Source: Bradysia coprophila
Taxonomy: Eukaryota > Arthropoda > Insecta > Diptera > Sciaridae
Reading direction: 5' to 3'
Length of the DNA: 64,000 nt
Assembly (NCBI RefSeq): GCF_014529535.1
Contig: NW_023503493.1
Span: 19,562,001-19,626,000, forward strand
Both the position numbers and the translations under genes were made by a program. Positions 36,958 through 50,586 of this stretch are shown here, piece after piece; within the stretch, counting starts at the first letter, position 1, and each line of letters starts with the position of its first letter. The notes beneath the pieces were generated by a model. It was not told where the DNA came from. It ran no database searches and was given only the letters and a program-made list of their open reading frames with translations.

Positions 36958-38702
36958 AGATTTTCTTTTTGCTTTAATAAATGCGATATAAATATTGGAA
37001 CACCACACATTGTACAGAGATCCTTGTCCTTGTTTCTGTATTAATAATATTTTACTTGAGAAAAACTCAATGCATTTTATTGTTAGCAATACTTTAATAA
37101 AAATAATTTTATTGAAGGCTTAGCTAATTACTAACTATAGTCTTTGCAAACATAATTTTGGTATACATTGATCAGGAATCAATTTTTGTTTTATGTTGAA
37201 CGGCTATGTTTTACAATCACAGAATATTTATGAAATCTAATTGTAATCCAGCAGTTCGCCACTCTATTTAACATGTTAATTGAATGTTTGGAAAACAAAT
37301 TTCTTCTTGGTACATTTTTGATTTTATTTTTTGTTATTACAATTGGAATCTACGAATCTGAGCAAATAATTGTGTGGTTTTTTTAATTGAGCAATAAATG
37401 TTCTTATATATATCGAGGCTGTTACCGAATTTTGTTTGTGTATCAAATTTTCACTGATTAACAACATTTGTTTACTAAGTAATTAGCATCTCGATACGAG
37501 ATTCTCGCATAGGACGGCGTCACATTTAGAAAATGAAAGTAGCAATAAGTCGCTGACATTGAATTTATTTTAACGAATAGAGTCTGAACCGGTATGTCCC
37601 ATACCATAATTTCGACGAACCTTTGAGTTATTATGAAAATATCTTTCAAGTTCTCGGTAATTTTGCAGTAGGTAGTTTCCATTTTAATTTAGGATTTTAA
37701 GATGGTGAAGAGTAGAGAGAAAAATGTGACGTCCTAGTAAAGGCTTGATTTCACTTACCAAAAAAGTACTCCGTGTGAGAGACAAAATTGAATTTTTTAA
37801 ATTTTTCCTTTGTTTACTTGACAGCCTGCTCTCTCACGACTCTCACACGGAGTACTTTTCGTTGACTGGAAACCATACTTCTGTCTAAATATGTTGAAAG
37901 AGATAGAGACGAAATAATTGATATAGAATTTAGAATACGATAACTGCAATGGAACTGTGTAACATGACTTGTCGAGAATATTTGCTCAGTATAATATGTT
38001 TATACAGAGAGTGAGCACACGAGAAAATGGAAATATGATGGGATCATAAAAAGAATCGTGTCAAGTTAAAATCTTTGTAGGCTGGACCACTATTCTACCA
38101 AATACATATTGTGCAAAAATGCATTATAACTGGCCTCTTGCCAACTGGAAAGATTCGTGTGAAATTTGATGATCCGAGGCGAAACCGAGGTCATTAGTGA
38201 CCGTTCATATACAACTTTAATCGCAACCCTACACACGTTAACAGTTGAGCAAAGTATATAATTCATCTGACAATATATAGAGTATGACACCGCGACTTAG
38301 AATTGATAATGTTTGCACAATATGTGGCGCATCAAGGTGGAACAATTGCTCGAGTAATCAGTGTAGATAAATATGGTATGTAATACTGTTATGTTTGAGG
38401 AAAGGAGTTTACGTAAAATCTAAAATAAAATTCAAATTAAAATAGTTTAATAAAACAAATTATTTGAAATTGTCATTTAATGCTTTTGAAATTAAGTTTG
38501 TTTTTTACTCTTTTGATTTGATTATTTATCGTCATTAGTCCTTCATAAAAACTCGTAAATGCTTCTTCTACATCTACTTACTACTCACTTAAATATAGAA
38601 ATATATGCCTTTGTGTGTGTTGTGTAAATAGTTTGTGTCGTTAGAATATTTTTGCTTTAATTTATAATGTCAAGTGCGTCAAAAAATAATAATTTAAGAT
38701 AT
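36958..38702. other. Convergent intergenic region, deformylase / KIF21
   Basis: AT-rich with no supported gene. It contains one hairpin element at 37762-37859 and a likely deformylase poly(A) signal (tttaataaatgcg) at about 36975. Confidence 0.5.
37762..37859. mobile_element. MITE-like hairpin with 20-base perfect arms
   Basis: aaaagtactccgtgtgagag (37762-37781) and ctctcacacggagtactttt (37840-37859) are exact inverted copies with a loop of 58 bases. Weaker similarity continues outward (tttcacttacc versus its partner cgttgactggaaac), so the whole unit may be about 37742-37876. Confidence 0.6.
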
Positions 38703-41700
38703 TTAACTAACAAAGCCTCTTGAGTTTGTAAATCTCCAGATCCGCACCTCACCAGAACTGTTGCGAAAATTAATTTTGTTTAAAATTCTTTCTTTCAAAC
38801 TATATTGTCAATGAAATACGAAAAAAAAAGTTTCACTTACTTTGCCGCCGTGTAGATGAGAGATCGATCCGATACAATATTATTGATCGGAGAGTCAGTT
38901 TTTATTTCGGCAAGACTATCACATGATTCAACATTCCACAACCGAAGATATCCACCGCGACAACTAGTTAACAAAATATTTTCGCTTATTGTCATACCAG
39001 AAACCCATCCTTTGTGAGCATTGTTAAGAGACTGCAACAGGAAAACAAAATTGTTTCGTTCATAGAATCAACAATTTCCATAGAAAACTCATCAATTTCA
39101 AATTTACTGACCTGCTTCAATTCACCATTACGCAAATCCCATCTTTTAATACCTGAATCTCGACTTCCTGAAAATAAGGCAGCATCTGCTCCCAAGGCAT
39201 TGTTTGTTACAGCCAATGACTGTACGCCATCATAATGCGGTGGTTCTAAATGCAGTAGTGGCATCACCAGTCCACCATTCGACGGAACCTCGAAAACCTA
39301 CAATCAAAATCAATTTGTAGTTCACAATCGCATTAATGTTGAAAGCAGATTGATTTACTTTAACATAGTGATCTTTTGAGCCAGTAGCAACGAAATCCGT
39401 ATTATTTTCACCCTTCCAAGATGTAACGCACATCACAGCGGCTTGATGCCCACCGGACAATTTACCAAGGCAATTGAATCTGAATGCACAAAATTTTCAA
39501 CGATGAGAGGCACCCTTTATCAATTTCATGGAATAAGAACTCACGAATTTAAATCCCAAATTCTGACTTTATCCGATGCAGATGAGAACAAATTTCCCGA
39601 CGCGCCAATACATAATGCAGTTATTGGGCTTTCACCGTTTTGAAGTAGGCCTGGATTCGATACGCCAGTGTAGACCGATCCGGATGAGCAAAGAATTTTT
39701 ACTGGCTTAGTATATCCTGCTCGATTGTCCCAAACTCTGACAAATGCCCCACAAGCAGTGAACAGTAAATTTGTTTTGCGGTCATGTGCCAGTGAAACGA
39801 TGGGTCCCGGATGAGAAATCAAAGAAGAGGGCCGTGATTCATGTTGCATGTCCCAGATTTTCACACTTCGATCTGTTTGAAATTTTCCAAATTCAAATTT
39901 TTGTTTTTTGTCTTAATTTTAATAAAATTTACCAACGGAACCGGTGTATAAAATGTTATCATTGACCAGTAGCGATAAAACGGAACTGCTATGACCTTCG
40001 ACCACATGAGTGCAAACTAAAGGAACCCCAAGCTTTGCCTATAAATGGAATCGACGTATTAGTCCTACTCTCAAATGCAAATCATTTCCACAGTCAAATT
40101 ACCTTTTCATTAGTCACCCTTATAACTCCTCCTGGTGTTGGATCGGTCTGGCCAGCTCCCAGTCGTGAAAATACATCAGTGTCTTCACGCGAAAGAAGTC
40201 GCCGAAGTGCCAGTGGCGTACGTGTCACGTCCTCATCTCTTTGTTGATTTAAATACAAACAGATTTAGAACAGTTAAGACAATTAGCAGAAACAAAATCA
40301 GAATTATCGGCTACACCAACACAACATCGTTCGGAATCACTTCCATTATCTATTAACCAAAACCAATCGAACATTGCTATTGAACTGTGTTTGGAAAAAA
40401 TATTTTAAAAGGACAACGAAATTAGAAGAAAAAGCAAACAAAGTGTGTTGCCATTCCATGTCCATGCTATTTTTATGCTAGCGTAAATAGTTTTTTATAC
40501 GTGCAAAAGTCAAACCTCATTATACTATTTAACCTTGCCAAAACGGTTGAAACATTTTAGCAAAAGCTACGATAAAGATATGGGATAGTCTCCTGTTAAT
40601 GTGGTCTTAAATGTATCTAAAAATGTATGAAATAAAATTATATTGCATCAACCCCTACCAATCCTTTGACTCCTCGATTGTAACAAATTGATACGCTTTG
40701 GTTTGTGATTTTTTTTTTGTTGACAAGGGATGACTTTTTTGACCATTCAATTCAGAAATTATCAAAACAGTAATGCTATGAATTTGTCCGTCTATATATG
40801 TTGTAATAACTTGTATTTATGACTGGGCCCTTTATAGCTTCGGTATTTTTTTAATAGTCATGTAAAATACGAATCTTGTAGAATCATATCGGGTTTCCCG
40901 GTGTTATCTATTTAATTTTAAGAATGATAAAACGATACGACTATCGTAGTAATAACGATTTTTGGAATTAAAATTTCTGAGATCTCTGGGTCGTACAATG
41001 TTGTTGGTCCGATTGTGATTACAAGGTCACATCTTTGACAATCCTGGATTAATGTTGTCGAATTTTATACAACCAATTAAAGATTACACAGCCAAAATAA
41101 TCAAAATCTACAAAAGGATGACAATAAGAAGGGAGCAAAGGGAGAAAAAGGTTTTATGTATGAATATACAAGCTGACACGTGGACGAAATCATGATCAAA
41201 TACAGCGTAATGCATCGGACAACTTTCCTTTTTCGTGGCAAAATGATTGAACTTGGTAGAAACCAAGGTAGAAACGATAAAAGAAACAAGAATTTAAACT
41301 CTGTCTAGCTAAAAACAGATTTTTAGTCACCGTAGTAGGAATCAGTTCATACCACAAATTCAACTAATTCCAATCTAAAACCATGAAAATAATAAGGTTC
41401 ATAGAGATCGTTATCCTGAACAAAATCAATTTACAACCCTCTACATGTGAAAGCTATCTTTCACGTTAACACGAAAAAGGAAAGGATGCCCATTTCAAAA
41501 GAAAATTTTTAAAAAATCTACCCAAAACAAAGTAAAATAAAGAGAATTTTAATCAACTTACAAAATTGGCGAAGCTTTATTCAAAAATTGTTTTCGTGCG
41601 ATGCGTGGTGATACCGGTGCTGTTACGGTGTCAAATGTTTTTCGTGAGAAAATTGGTGATGCTGATTTTTTCGATGATGTTTGTCGATTCACAGGCATTG

Positions 41701-44700
41701 GTAAGAGTCCTCTGTTATCATTATGAGGTAATTGTTTTTGTTTGATTTAGAATGGTTTCATAAGTTTAAAAATGTAGAGAAAAAACAACTAAATAAAATT
41801 AACTTCCGTCCAGAATTCACTGTCATTATTATTTTCAATCTAAATTTTATTTGGAATCTAAGGGTACGTATCCACTGCTCACTCAATGACACTCAATCTA
41901 TTGCTAGAGCATTTGGAATTGTAGTGAAAACATTTCTGAAACACAATATTCACAAAAGCGGCGGAAGGAAATTAAATTAAAATTCTACCACACACAACAT
42001 GCAACATCAAAATTAAAAATTTACGAAAAATTGTTACCAAAACAAAGCAAATATTTCGTTCCTTATAATTAAAACACGGAAATGTTTTCATTGTCATAAA
42101 TAAAGAAATTCAACTGAACTTACTTCAAGGACCCAGGTGCGCTCGGAACTCGTGCCAGCGGTATAAAACTTCGGCTGTTTTCTGGTTGATTAAATGACCG
42201 AGTCATCTCATTCTGTAAATTAGAACATTCACAAATATCTGATGTTTAAAAACGAAAAAACTCTTTACTCCAATGACTCGTATGACCAAAGGTCATTGAC
42301 CATCACTTTTAATAATAAAATTTTTATATGTAAATTGTCTAAAATGACTAAGTACCTAGTCCTTATTCAGTAGTAAGTCAATTAATTCACCTTTTCTACT
42401 GGTATATTGAAGAGGGTTCAATTAGATTGCGAATCGATGTTTTATGTATCAAAACATGTACAAAGATTCACACTCTTATTTGCTTAATGTGAAAGAAAGT
42501 TACTTTGGGCACAAACAATTATAGGGAGAACAAACAGAAGATATGTGAAACAAACATACTTTTCTCAAGCGACCTTGACCGACTATAAATTTACATCTTT
42601 AAAAACGTCTAATTGGCTTTTTCGTAAAATATAAATTGGACGGTCTGACGCAGATGATCTAAGATGTAAAATGAGATAATTTAACTAAATGAGACCGGGA
42701 GAACTCCATTTATAAATCAACAAACAAAAAATTGTCAGAACAAAACCATAATAAACACCTAGATGCAAAATGAAAAACTTTTCCTTTAATTTATTCTAAT
42801 TTACAAAATAAATAAAATTATTGCCAAACACAATAAATAAATTTTTACTGACTAATTAATGAACTCATCATCTAATTAAGTTCAGATGCCACAGAAAAAA
42901 TCTAAAAACTAAAAAATAAACCAACACTTGAAACCACAATCCGTTCAGCCAATTTGCTGTTGGTCTCTCTAATTTAGCCGGCTCAAGTCATTGATAATTC
43001 TGGAAAATAATTTGGAATTTTGTGTTCGATTAGGTTTCACAACTTTATCGGAGTAAGCGTGAATCCGTTAAAAGAAAATCGGGTTATAGCTCAAACCAAA
43101 TGGAAACATTGATTTAGACGTTAGACATTTAGCATTCTTCTTTTCGTAAATTAGATTGCTTGTTTTGTTGGTGAATGTGTAAGCAGAACAGCATTGATTG
43201 AATGATAAAGCTAATGTTATCAAAACGTACTTAGTTAATGATCTAAAGTAGAATTATGATTATATGTCCACTCTGAGATTCATTTAAAAAATACTAGAGA
43301 GTTTGCGTAAATGACATATAACTTATAAGTCAACTTATAAATCCGAATTTATAAGTTATAAGTAAGTCAGTTATAAGTTGTAAGTCATAAGTTATATGTC
43401 AACCACCTATAAAGTGAAAGTTATTAGTTTATAAGTTTATAGGTCAAAAGTATAGTTTATAGAGATAGAAGATCATATAGGATCATATAGAGCAATCAAA
43501 CTTTAGAAACCAGTCTACAATGACGTCGATAATCCCAAACATATAAAAGTCAACCCACAAAAGCTTGTAAAATCCATCAAAATGTTGAAGTTCTTGGGCT
43601 GAGAAGAGTTAGCAGCGACGGAGGACGAAGAAATTTTGCATCATAATGCCTATCTCAACTTCACAAACACAGCTCACGTAAAAAATCTGAGACATGTCCA
43701 TCATTATTGTCAAAAATTATGGTCCTGTCTCTGTTGGCAGTTACAGCTCTTCAGGATGAAGAGCTATGAAAGCTTCGGAAGTTTGGTCGGCAAGTTTATC
43801 CCTAAAGTCAGAAAAATTACAATGATCGCAAATTATTTTTCTTCGTTGACTATTCCTAACTATTCTCAGCCCCAGAACTTCAAGATTTTGATGGATGTTA
43901 CATGATTTTGTGGGTTGACTTCTATATTTTTGGAATTATTGACGTCATTGTAGGCTGGTTTCTAAAGTTTAATTGGATCCACTATCTTCTTACCTCTATA
44001 ACTTTCGACTTACTATTGACATATAAACTTATGAACGTCCAACTTTCACTTTATAGGTGGTTGACTTATAACTTATGACTTACAACCACCTGACTTATAA
44101 CTTATAAATTTGGATTTATAAGTTGACTTATAAGTTACACGTCATTTGCGCAAACTGTCAATTATGAAAGTTATACGGTTATTCTATGTACTTTTAAGTA
44201 AAAACGTTGGTAGTGTTAAAACATAAAAAAAAAACATTTCTCGAAGAAAAAACGAGCCAAGATGAATTCGCCAGAGGTAACAAAACAGCGAGTGCAGAAT
44301 TCATGAAAACTGTTCGAGTGTACGCAATGTGTCTCAACCACTGCGAGACAAGTAAAGGTTTATCTCTTTGCGATTACTCTGGATTCAAGCTTCCAACAAT
44401 TTAGTTCAAAAGATGTTTGCTTGAATAGTTTCATTTTCTTATGTAAGGTCAAAAAAGTATAAATACGATTGATATCTAGGCGTAGGCGCCTAGGCAGTTA
44501 ATACATAAATTTACAAACTTTGTCACATTGTTGGCATATTGAGTCTTTCATATTATCGTTCTCTTGTATGAGTTAACCCTCCTTTGCGCGAAATTTTATT
44601 TGGCCTCAAATTATTTGCAGTTTTCATGTTCACATTTCTCACATAACATCGTCATAATATAAAATAAATGTTTTTTTAATGTTTTCAAAGACTAAGACGA

Positions 44701-47700
44701 TGGGTACTACCCATTGGGTAGTGTGATAACATTTACCCATTTACTCAAGTTTGTTTGAGATTGTGACAAAATTTATTTAAGTCGTCTCTTTTTTCAAAAG
44801 ATCTTATTGTATGCAGCCTCTCAGAAGCTGCCAACCATCTGTTATTGACAGGAAAGGCAAAGAAAAACTCAAGATATACAGTCAATGTGGTCTAATACAA
44901 TAAAATGATTGTTAAAACTAATGAAGTAAAAGATTTGATTCACACTTTTGACGATAACTTTGAACACTTTTGACGCTTACAACAGGGCAGGTTAAAACTA
45001 GACGCTTCAGTAATTCAGGGATGACTAAGGAAAGTAAATAGAATTGCTAGCAGATTGTCTTTTAAATAATTCAACTTCATTGTCTTTGGGTCTTGTGAAA
45101 TCGACTCACAACCCAACTCATTGGAGAAAAATAGATTAGTCGCTACTCGATTAACTGATTTTAGCGACACACATTTGCAAATGGCTAGGCGAATGACAAC
45201 AATTAGTAATGAGATGCCGTGATGAAATGATGATAATAAAAAAACAATCCGTTAATTACTCACTTTATCCGAAACATCGCCGAACAAGAGATCCTGCGGA
45301 AGAGCAGTTCTTCGTCGTACTTTGGGCGTCTTTAAAGAAGAGTCACTGAAAAATTATGGTCAGAAATTTTAGTTCACATCGCAATTGCTTTTTATTAAAA
45401 TCACAATAATTATAATGTAATCTTCCGTTCATTCATGCTTAAACTGCACATGCAAATTGTTCAATCCAATCATTCGACTCACACATGAATTTTCAGCTCT
45501 GAGTAAAAAATATTTTCTTTAAAAATTTTGTTTCAGTTCTTAGAATGGAGACTATGCATTTCACCGATATACAAACTACTCAAAGGCCAAAGTAGACATT
45601 TAACTAATTGAAATTATTGGACGCTAGGCTTTCCAAGAGTATAATTACTTTCGGAATTGCCTGGATTTATTGGAAGATTGACTTGGACCTCTTCTCATAC
45701 TTTTAACAAATATCCCAAAACGTAACAGATACCTCGATTGGACACTTGTTCACCCCTTAACAAAATATATCGGTGAAATGCAGGAATCTCTAAACTTGAG
45801 CGAATTAAATACTCACTCTGGATGCGGTGAAGTACTTCGACTGGACGGAGAGCTTGGCAAAATTTTATTCCCATGTTCTGAAATACGTTCGATTCCAGTG
45901 TTGTTTGGTTGCAGGTAAGCTATGTTACTGGTTAGATATTGTGAGTGGGGCAAAAATGTATCCGAAATATTCACACTCGGATTATTCGATAGAACGTGTT
46001 GCAGAAGTTGTTGTTGGATTTGGCTTTCTTGTTGCACCTTTGGAATTTAACATTGTTTTTAATGAATTCAACATTCGGATATATAATTCAACCACAAACC
46101 TCGTTCAATATCGCTTCACGCTCGCTCAAACGACTATTTGTTAAAGCAATATCACAGGTCTGTAATATTGCCGAATTACTCAACTTCTCGATCAAAAATT
46201 TCGCCTCTTCCACCGTTTGAACATCCTCAATCATACTGTTCAGCGCTTGAGATTCGTTCACCGTTTCTTTGCCATCTTCCAATTCCATTATCGAATGCTG
46301 TACTTGAGTGATGTTCTCTTGAATGTAATTCAAATTAGCAGATAGGGTGTCCTCTTCGGAAGCTAAATCAAGAGTCGGTTGGATTTTCTGTCGTCTCTGA
46401 ACATTGGCCAGTTCTCTGCTTAGATCCTCCCTTTCCGCTATTAGTCGTTCAAGTTCACGTTCCAACTCTATGACAGCTTGTTTGCTTCGGGCTGCACGAT
46501 TAATGGTTCGTAAAACTGATTCCCATTTGATTCGAGCTTGTCGAGCACTAAATGCTTGTGACGCTAATGACAAACGAATGACATTGAATACATTAAATTG
46601 CCATTAAAAAGGGTTGTTGGATTAATACCGTTCTTTTTGTTTGGAAGACGCCCAGCAGCCTTTACACTCAAATGTTTAGTTTTGTCTTTTTTCAATGCGT
46701 TCACCTGTTCGGATCGTCGTTTTAATATCTGCAAAATTTTGAAATATTAAATGAGGCGAGACAGAAATGCCGATTTGGTCTACCTGATCCTTCGCTGCTT
46801 GTTGAGCTTCCAGTGACTTGATGGTATTTAATTGCTTCCGAGCTTCCTTTCGAAGCTTGGAAATTTCTTTGTTTTTCCGTCCGTCCTCTTCCCTGTGACG
46901 ATTATTCTCTTCAGTCATCTTGCGCATCAATTTTATCTGCAAAATGAGAAATAATAAAAATTCCTTAATGAGATACCATTTGTGAGACAGTTCTATGTTT
47001 CATTACCTTGGCCGACTTCATCTCGAACAGGTCGTTCTTCAAAGTACGCAATTGAGAATCCTGGGATTGTAATTCACGTTGCTGTCTTACGTGCTCCTTT
47101 TGTGCTGATTGCAGCTTGCGCAACTCTTTTTGCATATCTGATATTTTTCGTTCGTACTCATCGCGAACTTTCTTTATTTTGTCCGATTTGTCGTACAATG
47201 AATTCGTAATTCCACCAACGCCTTTAATTGGGTCAAAAAATGATTTTTAGCAAAAACTATAAAACTGAAAAATAGTTTCTGTTTACCCGCTTCCATGGAC
47301 ATGTTCGCCAGTACTTGATCTCGTTCTTGTTGAGTGTTCTGAATTTTCGAATTCAAAACATTGAGTTTCTCTTCATAGTGCTGTTTCATTATTTTCAATC
47401 GATTTTGTGATAATTCCAGTTGTTCGATTAATTTGGTTTTTAATTCGATGTCTGAGCTTAGGTCGTTCAGTTCAGCTTGCATTTCGCCTGTAAAGCATTT
47501 TTACGTAAGAATTTGGCCTTCATAACCGTCAAGGAAGACGACATTGTCATGAAACATTGAGTGTAATGGAATGAAGTAATTGTACAGTTTCATCATCAAA
47601 GGAAATGTTTAAGCTAAAATTAAGGACAATAAGGACACAAAGACCTTCGTCAAACAGAAAAAATGTATTACAAGAAGATTAAGCGCATTACACAAGATCA

Positions 47701-50586
47701 ACGTTAGTATTGTGTTAGTACAAGTGGCACCGTTTACTGTCGTTTAATATTAAATCATAAAAAGGGCCGATAAAACGGATGGCATTTTTGTTTTTAAAAA
47801 TTTCTTACTTACCACAATCTTCAGATTCTGAATCACTGTCCGAATCCGAATCATTCTCACCACGTTCGTTAGCATTGTTCTCAATTCCAGGTAAAGAACG
47901 AGACATTAGAGTTTCACGTTCCTTTTCCAACTCTTTTTTGGCTATACCAATAACAACATCAACATCATCTATGCCATGTCAGAACAATTCAAGGTTAATC
48001 TAAGCACCATTGGTTTATAAGCACACATAATCAACTTACCACTTCTACCTGCCTTTATGAACGCTGGATTTCTCGGGCTGTTGATGGATTTTTTGAGTTG
48101 CTGGTACATTTGATCTGATTCAATAAGGCGAGCCTGTAGCTTTTCAATTTCCTGTAAATATCCACTTATCAAATCCGTAACGGATTTGTCTGAACCGGCT
48201 TCACTCCAATCTTGAACGGCTTTGTTTGTGAGCAAACCGACATTTCGTTCTGTTAAATTATTTATTGTCTCTTGCATCGCCTTGATCCGTTGCTGCATTC
48301 GCTTGTTATCCGCTAACAACATAGCCGATTCTTGAAATGCGTCCGTTATCGATGTATTGCCTTCAGCGTCAACGCATCGTTTTCCCTGTTTATATTCCAA
48401 TAATTCCAATTGAAGTGCTGCAATTTCTCTGCGCAACGACGAAATCGTTCGCGAACTTTGATCTTGGTTGATTTGGACGCGATTCTTAATATTCCTCGCT
48501 CGGTTAGCATACTTGAGTGTGTTAAGTGTTTCCATGAAGTCACGATCACTGGGCGAAATGCAAGCGATCATAAGAGTTTGACTATTTCCCCCCAACGAGT
48601 CTTGAAGCAGTCGCGTCAGCTTCGAGTCTCTGTAGGGAATGTGTGAGGCCTTTTTCGACTTATCGCCTAATGCGGATATGACATTGCCCAAAGACAATAA
48701 TCCGCAATTAATTGAAATTCCCTCACGGGCTCTTTCACCTGTGGCACCAGTCCGCTTCAACCTTTCTGAGCCAGCCAAATCGACGAAATGGAACTTCGAT
48801 GTTAAAGTTTCCAAGTCATCCTCTGGCATTCCACTTTCTTCACATGAAATCACTCGCTGTCGACGAATCAAAATGGTAAACAAAGCATGACTTCGGGACG
48901 ATTGTGCGTTCATTTGTGTAGAAGCTGTTGTCCGAGCCAGCGCTCCTTGCTGCAGACATCTGGCGAATTAAAACAATGAATGCAACATGTAAGAAAAGAG
49001 CTCGATTCTCGCATACCTCATGGCATCAGTAGGTCCGTTTAATGGTTTGATTGTAGCACCTGTGACGGCAATACCACCAGCAAGGTCTTCATGGATCTTG
49101 TAAACCTTTGACTGATTTATCGATAAAGAAATGGGTTTGAATATACCAACTACTTTGAACGACACACAAGATTATTGTCCTTACCTTATTGTAAGGATCC
49201 AGCAAGTCAATAATGTCTTCATTATATAACTCCATAAATTGAGCGGCTACACTAAATTGAATATTGCCCAGACATTCTCCATTTCCGTCGTAGGGATTTT
49301 GTTGTAATCTTTCGATACCGGCGAATATATGTCGTACAGCTCTTGGTATTATTCCTTCAAAATTTTCATGGACATCTGTTTCGAAACCCGTTCCCATTGT
49401 ATAGGTTTTCCCCGATCCCGTCTAACGAAACGAAAAAATTATCATCGAGTCCATCGTTATGTTTTTAGTAAAATTGTACTTGTCCATAGGCTAACACTGT
49501 TGCGTTATAACCTTTCAGCGATCCCTCCACCAACCGATCCACAGCACTGTTGTATATTTCAGCTTGCTGGATGAATGTATCAAATACAAAGTCGAATGTG
49601 AATGCTTTGTCGGCACCAAGAATTATTTGTGGCTCATTCGGTGTGACAGTTGTGCACATACGGCACATATCAATCAGTTCACGTGGGATTTGTGGCCGAA
49701 TTCTATTAAAAAACGATTAAAATTTTCCATGTAAAAATGCAAACACCCTGTTGAAGTATGTCCGCTTCAAAGTTACAACAACCTGCGATGATATTTAATA
49801 TTTGAATTGAAGGTAAATATGGATATCAAATATCCATCAAGTATCAATTATGTCATATAGATATGAGTTAGAGTTAAAGCAAACGCTTTCATTTACATGT
49901 ATGTATAAACATCAAAACCACTCAAGAAACTAAAATGTACAACACATTATGCTATATTGAATGATTATCGACCACTTCATTTCCCAAATTAAATGTAATT
50001 TATTTATTTTTTTACTTTTGGATTTCTTTAATTATGTTATAGCGGTTACGAGCCAATAAAAACTCCATAAAATTGTTAGGTCATTTTACATAAGTAGAGA
50101 TGAAAAGTTAAAAAGTCCACTTTTTATGTGAATATTAGGGGTTTTTCTAGTTTTGCACAATTCATGCCTAAATGGTTGTTTTACTTTCGCGAACACAGTT
50201 CCATTCGGGTAAGTACATATAAGAAAAAAAAGCCGCATTGGTACATAGTGGTCGATTCTGTTTCTTGATTTGATCTAAGTTCTTCAACAGATTGAAAAAA
50301 TGAATCTTTGTCGACAAAACCGCACTGAAAAGGTTGAGAGTATCTTCTATATATAATGTCACTTTACCAGCAATTTTTTAAACGTAACAACTGACGACTG
50401 GCTATGTTCCCTTTGCATAGCAAAACAAATGAAGTAAAAGATTGACTATCAATAATTTAAACAAAAGAATATCATCGGCCGCAGGAAGAACTTTTACGGA
50501 CGGTCGAATGAATCGAATAAAAAAAAGAAAACAAATTCTTACCTAACGGCCACCCGTACAGACGTGTCCATCTCATCTTCGGCCAT
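38703..50586 (-). CDS. Klp31E: KIF21-type kinesin-4 motor with C-terminal WD40 repeats
   Basis: Twenty-two exons on the minus strand join in phase to give about 1490 residues (human KIF21A/B are about 1640-1670). Exons: 50586-50543, 49702-49480, 49421-49185, 49111-49017, 48959-48040, 47968-47813, 47487-47287, 47221-47007, 46936-46784, 46728-46629, 46563-46100, 46037-45817, 45345-45264, 42212-42124, 41711-41562, 40238-40103, 40038-39933, 39872-39545, 39479-39359, 39297-39112, 39031-38841, 38757-38703. The motor domain (about 9-365) has VRVAVRIRP, the P-loop GQTGSGKT, switch I SSRSH, switch II DLAGSE and the neck [15 protein letters not shown]. Coiled coils fill about 370-980, interrupted by an acidic Asp/Ser stretch ([11 protein letters not shown]). 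A Ser/Pro-rich linker precedes seven or so WD40 repeats (about 1163-1490). In the family this kinesin moves to microtubule plus ends and slows their growth, mainly in neurons. The ATG exon begins with an acceptor (ttacattttcag), so an untranslated exon lies further upstream. Confidence 0.93.
43299..44157. mobile_element. Foldback element, about 860 bp, in a KIF21 intron
   Basis: The two halves are inverted copies almost to the centre. gtttgcgtaaatgac at 43301 pairs with gtcatttgcgcaaac at 44141-44155. The next 120 bases (ttataagtcaacttataaatcc ... caacc-acctataaagtgaaagtt) pair with their counterpart at 44040-44140. Further in, tttagaaaccagtctacaatgacgtc (43502) pairs with gacgtcattgtaggctggtttctaaa (43942), and ccatcaaaatgttgaagttct pairs with agaacttcaagattttgatgg. 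Arms are about 340 bases with about 180 bases of unique centre. The outer arms are rich in ttataagtt words. The element lies in the 3 kb intron between exons 13 and 14, so the pre-mRNA would form a long hairpin. No transposase is present; the frame at 43636-43905 spans the centre and is not a gene I can support. Confidence 0.75.

Noticed and set aside
43636-43905. 89-codon frame in the centre of the foldback element
   Set aside because: It crosses the centre of an inverted repeat, so much of it is paired repeat sequence, and it has no known domain.
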